Origin: Thermoplasmatales archaeon ex4484_36
GTDB taxonomy: Archaea; Thermoplasmatota; Penumbrarchaeia; Penumbrarchaeales; EX4484-36
Assembly (NCBI GenBank): GCA_002254765.1
Contig: NJDV01000065.1
Location: forward strand, 1 to 7,206
Length of the DNA stretch: 7,206 nt
Direction of reading: 5' to 3'
Shown: piece after piece, positions 1-7,150 of the stretch
Position numbering within the stretch: the stretch's first letter is position 1
Layout of the letters: each line of letters begins with the position of its first letter
Made by a program: the position numbers and the translations under genes
The notes under the pieces: model-generated
Databases searched by the model: none
What the model saw: only the letters and a program-made list of their open reading frames with translations
What the model was told of the DNA's origin: nothing

Positions 1-390
1 ACCGGCGGTGTGTTCATTGACTTTATCTATTACTCCGGCACCGTTCCGTATATTTTTGAGGGGAACACCATCATTAACAATTCAAACGGCCTTGGGGTAA
101 GACGGATCTCTAGAACCATGTCCAACAACTGCCATGTAATCGTGAGAAACAACACCGTCTCACACAACTGGCATTACGGAATTTACAGTGGGCCTACATC
201 TTCAACCGCATCAAGCCACTACGTCATTGACGCGATCATTGAGAACAACACCGTATCATCCAACGGCTGGGATGGGATATACTTCAGCATCTGGGGGAAT
301 TTCCAGAACAAGTACCCCCGGGAGATTAATCCGGGGTTTCTGTTAACATATACGACAACAATATCTATAACAATGGAAAGTACGGGATAG
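1..390 (+). CDS. Beta-helix segment of a large surface protein (fragment, 5' end outside window)
   Basis: The open frame runs in from the left edge; the first ATG/GTG inside it (GTG at 10) is internal, not a start. The protein shows Asn-rich repeats of the type NNTVSxNxxxGIY (for example around positions 157-186 and 244-285), the signature of right-handed parallel beta-helix (NosD/CASH-like) surface proteins. Sensible beta-helix sequence ends near 330-341. The last 15 or so codons up to the stop at 388-390 do not look like the repeat, while another frame (beginning about 330) continues it with NIYDNNIYNNGKYG. I therefore read this as the first piece of the gene that ends at 3097, interrupted by a one-base loss, not as a separate small protein. 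Many Asn-x-Ser/Thr sites suggest a glycosylated, extracellular protein (inference). Confidence 0.7.
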   Translation, partial: TGGVFIDFIYYSGTVPYIFEGNTIINNSNGLGVRRISRTMSNNCHVIVRNNTVSHNWHYGIYSGPTSSTASSHYVIDAIIENNTVSSNGWDGIYFSIWGNFQNKYPREINPGFLLTYTTTISITMESTG

Positions 391-491
391 AGTGCATAGG
401 AGGAGGTGGGTCATACTACTCCAATGATATCCACGACAATACCTTGGGCGGCATCCACATCTCCGGAGGGTTACCTCGTCCTCGTACATAA
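330..491 (+). pseudogene. Middle beta-helix piece of the surface protein gene, in a third frame
   Basis: This frame opens after a TAA at 327-329 and closes at TAA 489-491. From 342 it reads as beta-helix repeat (VNIYDNNIYNNGKYGIE, then YYSNDIHDNTLGGIHISGG to about 470). The last six codons before the stop do not fit, whereas the next frame continues from about 470 with VTSSSYISFEPFTITGS and joins the long downstream frame without a stop. The piece has no start codon or ribosome site of its own. It links the upstream fragment and the main frame into one gene with two frame breaks, each equivalent to one missing base. Confidence 0.6.
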
Positions 492-568
492 GTTTTGAAC
501 CCTTCACCATCACCGGCTCTGACACTGGCCTATTTTTCAACGGCTGCGACCACGCCACCATATCCGAT

Positions 569-3097
569 GTGACCTTCAGCAACGTTAACAACGCCTTCGT
601 GTTCAACAATACCAAATACTCCACCATCTCAGGTCTCACCATAACCTCCAACCGGGATGCTATAACCCTTCTTTCAAACTCCTCGGTCCTGCTAAACAAC
701 GCTACCATGGGCACTGTTGGGGGTTACGCAACGGTTATGGATGGTAACTCAACACTGAAATCCATGAACACAACCCTCCCCCTGGCGAAGGTCTCCGTGA
801 GGGATCCCCTCTCAACTCTTGAGGTATTCTGGCCTGTCTTCATAAGAGTCGAAGACGAGGGCGGCTATCCTCTGGAGGAGGTGGAGGTGAAGTTCGCAAA
901 CGCTGCAGGTCAGGAGTGGACCTATTACACACCGGCGGATGGGAAGCTCTCCTGGATCTGGATGACCTACAACATCTCCGTCTACCTTCCAGAGTACATA
1001 CCCCAGTGGGGGGACCATAACATAAACAGAATGCTGTCCTTGCAGTACACCCTGGAGTTCAACTATCCTCCAGGGAGCCCCAGGCAGCTCAGGCCCCTTC
1101 AGACACACAACGTGACCCCCACCCTCACATGGGAGGCCCCTGACGACCCCAACGGGGATGTACTGTCCTACACAATAGAGATATATGAGGATGTGGTCTC
1201 CCCGGGAACCCTCTTCTACTCTGGGACGAGCCGTGACACCTCCTTCTTTGTGGAGAGGCCCATGAAGTACCACCACTCCTACTACGTGAAGATTACAGCC
1301 CACGACCCATGGGGCAAGTCATCAGAAAAGGTCTTCAAAGTGGATGTAGTGAACACACCGCCCGACCGGCCGGGGATTAGGATCGTCCCCAGCCCCGCCT
1401 CCAGCGTTGAGGATCTAACTGTGAACATTGTATCGCCCTCAGAGGATCCAGACACCAATCCGGTGGATGTAATCACATACATATACACCTGGTATGTCAA
1501 CGGCGTACCCGTTCAGGAGGGGGAGAGCAACACCCTCTCCCACCACTATACAAAGGAGGGGGATGTGGTAAGCATAAAGGTAACTCCCTTTGACGGGATT
1601 GACTACGGAACGCCTGCAACCCTGGACGTTCACATAGTCAACTTCGCACCCTATGCACTGGTGGAGGAGGTCAACCTGACCACGGAGGAAGACACGCCCC
1701 TTGTCAACACCATCAACCTGAACGACTACTTTGCCGACAGAGACCTGGACGTCCTCAGCTTCACCGCCAAGGAGGAGAGGCACCTCTCGGCAGTGATAGA
1801 CCCCGTCACCGGCAATCTCACAATATATCCGGAGGAGAACTGGAATGGCCGGGACTATCTTATCATCTCCGCCTCCGACGGAAGGGCTCGGGTGCAGCCA
1901 GACCCCACAATAAAAATATGGGTGACTGTAAACAGCCTCAACGACCCGCCGGTGATAACATCCGTGAACTCCATCCCACTAAGGGGCGGTGAGGTAGAGC
2001 TGGAATCCCTTCAAAACGCCCGTGTGGTATTAAGACCTGTGGCCACGGATCCTGACATGGTATATGGAGACGCTCTTCAGTTCTCCACAGACGCCGGTGC
2101 GATCATTGAAGCGAGGGGAGTTCCTATAGACGATCCGGACCTTGAATACTCCTTTGACGGCAACACGGGAGAGGTCTCCTTCAAGCTTCTTAACGCTCTT
2201 GTAGGCGACCTCACAGTGGAGTTAACGGTAGCAGACAGCGCTGGAGAGGAGTTCACCGCCCGCATAATAATACACGTCAGGAACCTCAACGACCCACCCA
2301 CACCCCCCGTCATTGTGAGCCCCGCTGACCACCAAGAGTTCGGGACGCTGACAGTAAGTTTCACCGCAGACCCCTCCGACGACCCGGACCTCCACATACC
2401 TGCCTCTGAGGAGTCTCTCACGTACATATGGGATTTTGGTGACGGTGAAACCGTAGAGGGAGAGGAGCTGGAAGTAACCCATACCTACCGCGTCCCCGGT
2501 ACCTACACCGTCACCCTGACAGTGAGGGATTCAAGCGGCCTCTCACGCAGCACAAGCATAACCATAAAAGTGAGCGGTGAGATAGAGAAGCCACAGTACA
2601 CTGTGGAGAAAAGGGAGGAGACGTTCCTTGAGAAGTACTACGGGTGGTTAATACTCATTGTGGTTGCTATCCTCATAGTAATAGGGCTCCTGGTGCTTCT
2701 GAAGAAAAAGGAGCCCCTTGAGGAGGTGGCGGAAGCGGAGGAGAAGGATCTAGAGCAACTAAAGGCTGCGGTGGCCCCCGCCCTCCCGCCACCGGAGGAG
2801 GCACCGCCGGAAGCACCACCTGAGACCGCTCCACCCGAGCAGCCTCAGCCCGAAGAAGCTCCTCCCGAAACCCCTCCACCTGAGACACCACCGGAGGAGG
2901 CCCCACCGGAAGCACCACCGGTGACTCCTCCGCCCGAGGAGGTGCCTGCAGAGACTCCACCTGCAGCTCCACCAGAGGAAGCTCCAGGAGAAACTCCACA
3001 CCCCCCTTCACCTCCGTCTGAGGAAGTCCCGCAAGAGGGGCAACCAGCGGGGGAGACACCGCCGGAGAGTCCCCCGGGGACCCCGCCCGAACAGTAA
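569..3097 (+). CDS. Cell-surface protein: beta-helix end, Ig-fold repeats, PKD domain, TM helix, Pro-rich tail
   Basis: The longest frame begins at a GTG (569), but homologous coding clearly starts further up (open from about 470), so 569 is only the first in-frame start-like codon. Counting from 569: residues 1-70 finish the beta-helix; 165-262 resemble a fibronectin III domain; 263-357 form another Ig-like unit (YTWYVNG); 358-460 and 461-577 are cadherin-like repeats joined by LNDPP linkers, with acidic clusters that could bind calcium; 578-670 is a PKD domain (WDFGDG at 621-626, then HTYRVPGTYTVTLTV). Residues 691-711 form one membrane helix followed by KKK, which predicts an outside N-part and an inside C-tail. 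The tail (712-842) is acidic and dominated by PPEEAPPE-like units. The signal peptide must lie left of the window. Such proteins typically serve adhesion or as part of the cell envelope; the ligand is unknown. The gene converges on birA, so it is transcribed separately from the carboxylase cluster. Confidence 0.85.
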   Translation: MTFSNVNNAFVFNNTKYSTISGLTITSNRDAITLLSNSSVLLNNATMGTVGGYATVMDGNSTLKSMNTTLPLAKVSVRDPLSTLEVFWPVFIRVEDEGGYPLEEVEVKFANAAGQEWTYYTPADGKLSWIWMTYNISVYLPEYIPQWGDHNINRMLSLQYTLEFNYPPGSPRQLRPLQTHNVTPTLTWEAPDDPNGDVLSYTIEIYEDVVSPGTLFYSGTSRDTSFFVERPMKYHHSYYVKITAHDPWGKSSEKVFKVDVVNTPPDRPGIRIVPSPASSVEDLTVNIVSPSEDPDTNPVDVITYIYTWYVNGVPVQEGESNTLSHHYTKEGDVVSIKVTPFDGIDYGTPATLDVHIVNFAPYALVEEVNLTTEEDTPLVNTINLNDYFADRDLDVLSFTAKEERHLSAVIDPVTGNLTIYPEENWNGRDYLIISASDGRARVQPDPTIKIWVTVNSLNDPPVITSVNSIPLRGGEVELESLQNARVVLRPVATDPDMVYGDALQFSTDAGAIIEARGVPIDDPDLEYSFDGNTGEVSFKLLNALVGDLTVELTVADSAGEEFTARIIIHVRNLNDPPTPPVIVSPADHQEFGTLTVSFTADPSDDPDLHIPASEESLTYIWDFGDGETVEGEELEVTHTYRVPGTYTVTLTVRDSSGLSRSTSITIKVSGEIEKPQYTVEKREETFLEKYYGWLILIVVAILIVIGLLVLLKKKEPLEEVAEAEEKDLEQLKAAVAPALPPPEEAPPEAPPETAPPEQPQPEEAPPETPPPETPPEEAPPEAPPVTPPPEEVPAETPPAAPPEEAPGETPHPPSPPSEEVPQEGQPAGETPPESPPGTPPEQ
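2786..3094 (+). repeat. Pro/Glu-rich low-complexity repeat encoding the cytoplasmic tail
   Basis: About 100 codons are built from degenerate units such as PPEEAPPEAPP, PPETPP and PPEEVPAETPP. At DNA level one 32-bp unit occurs at 2789-2820 and again at 2888-2919 with two mismatches, 99 bp (33 codons) apart, so the tail probably grew by in-frame duplication. It has no lysine or arginine, so it is strongly acidic and likely an extended polyproline-like rod or disordered region. The frame is open throughout and codon changes between copies are partly silent, which supports real coding. Confidence 0.7.
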
Positions 3098-3109
3098 GAT
3101 AGAAGTTCG

Positions 3110-3115
3110 AAAAAA
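3110..3115 (-). terminator. Oligo-T run downstream of birA
   Basis: On the minus strand, 27-32 nt beyond the birA stop, a pyrimidine-rich stretch ends in TTCTTTTTTCG. Archaeal transcription commonly ends at oligo-T runs without a hairpin. It lies in the 44-bp gap between the two convergent genes. The plus strand in this gap offers only a T4 run (3132-3135), so I see no clear terminator for the surface protein gene. Confidence 0.4.
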
Positions 3116-3141
3116 GAAGGGGGAGGTGGGGTTTTGGGAAC

Positions 3142-3912
3142 TCAGCGGAGGTGCAGGCAATCCCCAGTGGATATCGTCCACTCCATCTTATCGTTCTTCA
3201 AGACTAGGGAGCCGTCGGGCTTTAAATCCTCGGCAACCCCCTCTAGCTCCGCCTGAGGGGTGGAGACCCTCACCCATTTGCCTATGGTTGAAGAGTGTTT
3301 GATCCAATCCTCTTTCATCCCTACAAATCTCCTATCCATGAACCTCAAGTAGAGGAGGTCAAGATAGTAGAGGAGGTCCTTCAGGAACAGCTCTCTGTCC
3401 ACCTCCTCACCCTTCTCAACAAGAAGGGAAGTGGCGGTCCCTCTCACATCCTCCGGAAGGTCCTCAAGCCTCACGTTGAGGTTGATGCCCACACCGGCCA
3501 CCACCCAGTTGAGCTTCTCAGGAGTTGATGAGCTCTCAAGGAGTATTCCAGCTATCTTCTTCCCGTCAATAAGCACATCGTTGGGCCACTTCAGGTGGGC
3601 CACCCTTCCCAGGTTCACCCCAATGGCCTTAGATGCCGCAAGACCCACCATGAGGGCCAAGGGCGGCGCCTCTTTAGGGTGTATCCTAGGTCGAAGGATC
3701 ACCGAAAGGTACACCCCTCCAGGGGGGGAGTGCCAAACCCTCCCTTCCCTTCCCCTCCCTGCGCTCTGCTCCTCAGCAAGGATCACAGTTCCCTCCTCAG
3801 CCCCTCTCTCTGCGAAGCTGCGTGCCACCTTGTTGGTGGAGTCCACCTTCTTCATATAGTATATCCTTTGACCCATTATGCTGGTTGTAAGTCCTTGATA
3901 TATCCGCTTCAC
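3142..3912 (-). CDS. birA: Biotin protein ligase (biotin-[acetyl-CoA-carboxylase] ligase), no HTH domain
   Basis: The enzyme activates biotin with ATP to biotinyl-AMP and transfers it to a lysine of the biotin carrier domain, here most likely Lys524 of the adjacent PycB. All family motifs are present: STN at 25-27, GRGREGR at 52-58 (biotinyl-AMP loop), KWPND at 108-112, GKKIAGILLE at 117-126 and GVGINLN at 140-146, followed by a C-terminal SH3-like domain (about 210-256). At 256 residues it is a catalytic-core-only ligase; the N-terminal winged-helix DNA-binding domain of bacterial BirA is absent, so it should not act as a repressor itself. The start is a GTG at 3912. An ATG at 3876 (codon 13) is possible, but the residues between (LTTSIMGQR) resemble the start of archaeal ligases, which favours the GTG. 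It follows pycA by 88 bp on the same strand. No lesion is seen, unlike its two neighbours. Confidence 0.95.
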   Translation of the reverse strand: MKRIYQGLTTSIMGQRIYYMKKVDSTNKVARSFAERGAEEGTVILAEEQSAGRGREGRVWHSPPGGVYLSVILRPRIHPKEAPPLALMVGLAASKAIGVNLGRVAHLKWPNDVLIDGKKIAGILLESSSTPEKLNWVVAGVGINLNVRLEDLPEDVRGTATSLLVEKGEEVDRELFLKDLLYYLDLLYLRFMDRRFVGMKEDWIKHSSTIGKWVRVSTPQAELEGVAEDLKPDGSLVLKNDKMEWTISTGDCLHLR

Positions 3913-3961
3913 GTTGATCGCCGCCGTCGAACCACCCCCGAAACTATACTCCCCAGGGTGT

Positions 3962-3970
3962 ACTTAAAAC
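3962..3970 (-). promoter_or_regulatory. Possible TATA element upstream of birA
   Basis: The minus strand reads GTTTTAAGTA about 50-58 nt before the birA GTG, a fair match to an archaeal TATA box; transcription would start near 3940. A weaker alternative, AGTATAGT at 3942-3949, would give an almost leaderless message. birA may therefore have its own promoter as well as reading through from pycA. No convincing Shine-Dalgarno sequence precedes the GTG. Confidence 0.3.
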
Positions 3971-3985
3971 TTGCCTTATCCTTTA

Positions 3986-4000
3986 CAGTATCCGATACTG
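3986..4000. promoter_or_regulatory. Perfect 15-bp palindrome between pycA and birA
   Basis: CAGTATC, one central base, then GATACTG: two perfect 7-bp arms that directly abut the pycA stop codon (4003-4001) and lie about 16 bp upstream of the possible birA TATA element. The position suits either a dyad operator for a regulator acting on birA or a small hairpin at the end of the pycA message. There is no T-run directly after it, so a bacterial-type terminator is unlikely. The function is inferred from position only. Confidence 0.4.
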
Positions 4001-5338
4001 CTATTGTCCCTTTCTGCTCTGTGACGCAGATATTACTGCCTCCACCGCCGCCATAGCCGCTGCAACCCGGGCTCCCCCCTGAGCACTCTTCTTCTGCTTG
4101 ACGTACTCTACTACCTCATCCAGAATCCTGTACCTCGGTATGAAATTGGTGTCGTAGTTCCCCTGAACGAACGTGGGGTGGTTCATGACCACTTCGTGGA
4201 AGGGTATGTTCGTCCTGACCCCCGATATCTGATACTCCCAGAGGGCCCTTTTCATCCTGGCTATCGCCTTCTCCCTTGTCTCACCCCAGACGATGAGCTT
4301 CGCAATCATGGAGTCGTAGAATGGTGGTATCTCAAAGCCTGCGTAGACGCCTGAGTCCACCCTCACCCCCGGGCCCCCCGGCTCTCCGTAGCGGATGATC
4401 TTCCCCGGAGCGGGGTTGAAGTTGTTCAGGGGGTCCTCGGCGTTTATTCTGGCCTCTATGGCCCATCCTCTGCCTACTATGTCCTCCTGCCCGTAGGAGA
4501 GCTCTTCCCCTGCAGCCACCCTGAACTGCTCCTGGACCAGGTCAACACCGGTTATCTGTTCAGTTATTGGGTGCTCCACCTGAAGACGGGTATTCACCTC
4601 AAGGAAGTAGAAGTCCCCTCCAGTATACATGAACTCAACAGTTCCAGCGTTGTAGTAGCCTGATGCCTTGGCCGCCGTAACAGCCGCCTGACCCATCCTC
4701 TCTCTGAGCTCCTCCGTCATCACCGGGGAGGGGGTCTCTTCAATGAGTTTCTGGTGCCTCCTCTGGACGGAACACTCCCTCTCCCTCACATGTATCACGT
4801 GTCCCTTCTTGTCCCCAAGTCTCTGGATGGATTCAAGGGCCCCGGGGAGCTCTTTCTTGAGCATCACAGGGTATCCGATCTCGTGGGCTATGTCGAGGGC
4901 CTTCTCCACATCGGAGATAGGGTCGATTACACCAGGGATTACTGGAACTCCGTGGGCCTTCATGGTCTTTTTGGAGTCTATTTTCGATCCGAGAAGCCTC
5001 ATGGCGCTGGGAGGGGGGCCTATGAATTCAATTCCGTTCTTTTGAAGGAGCTCAGCGAAGTGGAAGTTCTCGGCCAGGAAGCCATACCCGGGGTGCACCG
5101 CCTCCGCACCGCTCTTCAGGGCCACATCCAGTATCTTCTCCATGTTGAGATAGCTCTGGGGCGCCGGGCCTGGCCCTATATTGTAGGCCTCGTCTGCGTA
5201 GCGAACGAAGAGGGCGCGTCTGTCCGCGTCGGAGTAGACAGCTACGGTCTTTATACCCGCCTCTCTAGCCGCCCTCATCACCCTTATGGCGATCTCACCC
5301 CTGTTGGCAACAAGTATCTTGTTGAACATATCTACCAC
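4001..5338 (-). CDS. pycA: Pyruvate carboxylase subunit A (biotin carboxylase), ATP-grasp lid missing
   Basis: Biotin carboxylases use ATP and bicarbonate to carboxylate biotin on the carrier domain of PycB. The N-domain is complete (ANRGEIA at 11-17, [10 protein letters not shown] at 82-91), as are the late ATP-grasp residues (QRRHQK 192-197, Glu235, [13 protein letters not shown] 245-257, Arg326) and the C-terminal domain ([15 protein letters not shown] 338-352), followed by an Ala-rich tail. What is missing is the lid: after GYPVMLK (155-161) come only [12 protein letters not shown] (162-173) and then LGDKKG. The family normally has the glycine-rich GGGGKGM loop and the VYxEKYxxxPRHIEIQ segment here, together about 45 residues. 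The length of 445 instead of roughly 490 fits this loss, and the frame is kept. Catalysis as drawn is doubtful. The GTG at 5338 begins 4 nt after the pycB stop; the ATG at 5329 ([12 protein letters not shown]) matches family N-termini better and may be the true start. The TAG stop is backed by an in-frame TAA five codons later. Confidence 0.93.
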   Translation of the reverse strand: MVDMFNKILVANRGEIAIRVMRAAREAGIKTVAVYSDADRRALFVRYADEAYNIGPGPAPQSYLNMEKILDVALKSGAEAVHPGYGFLAENFHFAELLQKNGIEFIGPPPSAMRLLGSKIDSKKTMKAHGVPVIPGVIDPISDVEKALDIAHEIGYPVMLKKELPGALESIQRLGDKKGHVIHVRERECSVQRRHQKLIEETPSPVMTEELRERMGQAAVTAAKASGYYNAGTVEFMYTGGDFYFLEVNTRLQVEHPITEQITGVDLVQEQFRVAAGEELSYGQEDIVGRGWAIEARINAEDPLNNFNPAPGKIIRYGEPGGPGVRVDSGVYAGFEIPPFYDSMIAKLIVWGETREKAIARMKRALWEYQISGVRTNIPFHEVVMNHPTFVQGNYDTNFIPRYRILDEVVEYVKQKKSAQGGARVAAAMAAVEAVISASQSRKGQ

Positions 5339-5342
5339 TTCT

Positions 5343-7019
5343 TCAGAGTATCTGCATTATGACATCTCCTGCGGAGATCACGTCTCCCTCCTTAACAAAG
5401 ATCTTCTTAACCGTACCAGCGCGCTCGGTGGCAATCTCCTGCTCCATTTTCATGGCCTCAATGGTAGCCACCACATCCCCCTCGGAAACCCCCTCCCCCT
5501 CCTTCACCTTGATCTTCAAAATAGTGCCCTGCATGGGGCTCTTCAAACCCCCCTCCACCTCCTTGGGCCTCTCCTCCTCACCCGCCGGGGCGCCTGAGGC
5601 CACCATAAAGCCTCCCTTGGGGTTCACCTTCACCTCGTAGAGCTCCCCGTCCACCTCCACCTCGAACTCCGTAGGAATGGCAGGTGCCACCTTCCTCGCC
5701 TCAGGGGGCTCAATCTCAAGGTAGACCTCCTTATACTCGGGGAAGAAGGACTTGACAAACGCCCTTGTGGCCGGGTGGTCGTAGGGAAGCGGAAGCTGAT
5801 CGGAGGTGAACTCGGGCACAGCCTCGCCCTTTAAGAACTTCAGCCCCACCTGCGGATATATGGCATAGGTCAGAACGTCCTCCTCCTTCCTCAAGAGCCC
5901 CATCTCTTCAAGCTCTTTCTTCCTCCTGTCCCACTCCGGCTCCAGCAGATCCGCCGGACGGCAGTCTATAATCTGGTCTTTCCAGTCGGGCCCCAGAACC
6001 TTCTCATATATCTCCGGCTTGATCTCCCCCGGGGGCCTGCCGTACATGCCCTTCACATAGTCCTTGGTCTCCTGTGGGATCATCTTGTACCTTCCAAAGA
6101 GAACGTTCATCACCGCCTGAACTCCTACCACCTGGGAGGTGGGGGTGACCAATGGCGGGTATCCCAACTCCTCCCTCACCCGGGGGACCTCCTGTAAGAC
6201 CGCATCTAGCTTGTCTATAGCCCCCTGCTGCTCAAGCTGTGCCACCAGATTTGACATCATACCCCCGGGGATCTGATGAACCACTATGGAGGGGTCCACT
6301 TTGAGGGCCTCAAGCCTTATCAGGTGGCGGTACTTCAGGAAGACCTTCCTGAAGTATTCTCTGATTTCCATTAACAGATTTATATCATACTCGGTATCCC
6401 ACTCGGTACCCTTAAGGGCCGCCACCACGGACTCAGTGGGGGGGTGGGCGGTACCCCCAGAGAGTGGTGATATGTCCGTGTCAAGAACCGCCGCCCCCGC
6501 CTCAACTGCCCTCATGTAGGCCATTCCGGTCATTCCAGAAGTGAAGTGGGCGTGCAGGTCAACAGGAAGCTTTCCCCCCGCTTCTATGTAGCCCTTGATT
6601 ATGTTATAGGCCCTAGGCGGGGAGATCATCCCCGCCATGTCTTTTATGCATATGGAGTCAGCACCCATTTTCTCAAGCTGTAGCATGGTTTCAACGTAGT
6701 ATTCAACGGTGTGTATGGGGGAGATTGTGTAGCAGACAGAGGCCTGAACGTGCCCCCCAACCTCTTTTACCGCCTCCATGGGTACCTTCATGTTCCTCAG
6801 GTCATTGACGGCGCTGTATGCCACTATGTTCATGGCCCTCTCAAGCATCATAAGCTTTGAGTTGGGCATCGCCTCCCTGAGTTGCCGGAGTCTCTCCCAG
6901 GGATCCTCGTTGAGATACCTTATGGGAACATCAAATGTTGCCCCTCCCCACATCTCAAGTGCCCAGTAACCAACCTGATCAAGCTTTTCCGCAATTGGGA
7001 GCATATCCTCTGTTCTCAT
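5343..7019 (-). CDS. pycB: Pyruvate carboxylase subunit B (carboxyltransferase plus biotin carrier), 5' end damaged
   Basis: PycB transfers the carboxyl group from carboxybiotin to pyruvate, giving oxaloacetate. From the ATG at 7019: an HMGL-like TIM barrel (about 1-220) with the carbamylated-lysine site (SICIKDMAG, Lys126) and metal ligands His156/His158 (DLHAH); the PYC/OadA conserved domain (about 225-440; [26 protein letters not shown]); and a biotinyl domain (492-558) with the biotin lysine Lys524 in EAMKMEQE. Two oddities stand out. First, this ATG is internal for the family: the codons just upstream read SRAHQSLLATR, the remnant of the conserved LRDAHQSLLATR, but have no start codon before an in-frame TGA (7076-7074). 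Second, between KLMML (55-59) and NDLRNM (72-77) only 12 residues stand where about 38 are usual. No sodium-pump membrane subunit is present and a biotin carboxylase follows directly, so pyruvate carboxylase is favoured over oxaloacetate decarboxylase. Confidence 0.92.
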   Translation of the reverse strand: MRTEDMLPIAEKLDQVGYWALEMWGGATFDVPIRYLNEDPWERLRQLREAMPNSKLMMLERAMNIVAYSAVNDLRNMKVPMEAVKEVGGHVQASVCYTISPIHTVEYYVETMLQLEKMGADSICIKDMAGMISPPRAYNIIKGYIEAGGKLPVDLHAHFTSGMTGMAYMRAVEAGAAVLDTDISPLSGGTAHPPTESVVAALKGTEWDTEYDINLLMEIREYFRKVFLKYRHLIRLEALKVDPSIVVHQIPGGMMSNLVAQLEQQGAIDKLDAVLQEVPRVREELGYPPLVTPTSQVVGVQAVMNVLFGRYKMIPQETKDYVKGMYGRPPGEIKPEIYEKVLGPDWKDQIIDCRPADLLEPEWDRRKKELEEMGLLRKEEDVLTYAIYPQVGLKFLKGEAVPEFTSDQLPLPYDHPATRAFVKSFFPEYKEVYLEIEPPEARKVAPAIPTEFEVEVDGELYEVKVNPKGGFMVASGAPAGEEERPKEVEGGLKSPMQGTILKIKVKEGEGVSEGDVVATIEAMKMEQEIATERAGTVKKIFVKEGDVISAGDVIMQIL

Positions 7020-7077
7020 CCTCGTGGCCAGAAGGGACTGATGTGCCCTGCTGTATACGCTTCGGTCCTCTGCTCAT
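7020..7077 (-). pseudogene. pycB: Frame-broken 5' end of pycB
   Basis: The only plausible start is the ATG at 7077, which opens with MSRGPKRI and then leaves the pycB frame. From about 7058 the pycB frame reads VYSRAHQSLLATR and runs into the annotated ATG at 7019. A normal PycB would have roughly [18 protein letters not shown] here. About 6-8 residues, including the metal-binding Asp of RDAHQ, are lost near 7045-7056, and the net change is not a multiple of three. The natural gene probably started at 7077; as given, translation from 7077 would end after about 33 codons. Confidence 0.6.
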
Positions 7078-7140
7078 CCACGTTATATTACGTATTGTCG
7101 CATCAAAGAGTGGCACGGCAGTGACGATTCTCGTGAGACC

Positions 7141-7150
7141 GCATATAAGT
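7141..7150 (-). promoter_or_regulatory. Probable TATA box of the pycB-pycA-birA cluster
   Basis: The minus strand reads ACTTATATGC, close to the archaeal TATA consensus, about 65-75 nt before the ATG at 7077. This would put the transcription start near 7118 with a leader of some 40 nt. A second AT-rich stretch at 7082-7092 (GTAATATAACG) would suit a start at 7019 instead. The remainder of 7078-7206 shows no gene; at 7175-7186 there is a G6-T-G5 run on the plus strand. Confidence 0.35.

Noticed and set aside
343..714. Minus-strand open frame over the frame-broken beta-helix region, considered because the plus strand is interrupted here
   Set aside because: The plus strand still encodes beta-helix repeats in shifting frames, and the antisense product looks like random sequence.
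812..1303. 163-codon minus-strand open frame opposite the surface protein
   Set aside because: The plus frame here encodes recognisable Ig-fold domains; the antisense product has no motif.
2673..3059. Minus-strand Leu/Pro/Val-rich open frame and the repeated units as a minisatellite or CRISPR-like array
   Set aside because: The repeats are codon-phased, degenerate and without spacers; they encode the Pro/Glu tail on the plus strand.
3983..4003. Read-through of the pycA TAG stop as pyrrolysine
   Set aside because: It would add only five further residues before TAA, and nothing in the family expects a residue there.
4754..5362. 202-codon plus-strand open frame opposite pycA
   Set aside because: It lies wholly antisense to clearly homologous PycA sequence, shows no recognisable domain and has no promoter; it is a shadow of GC-rich coding.
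5343..7019. Alpha subunit of a sodium-pumping oxaloacetate decarboxylase
   Set aside because: No membrane beta or gamma subunit is nearby and a biotin carboxylase gene follows directly, which points to two-subunit pyruvate carboxylase.
7074..7076. TGA upstream of the pycB ATG as a selenocysteine codon
   Set aside because: It lies upstream of the conserved N-terminal motif and overlaps the likely start ATG; no family member has Sec here.
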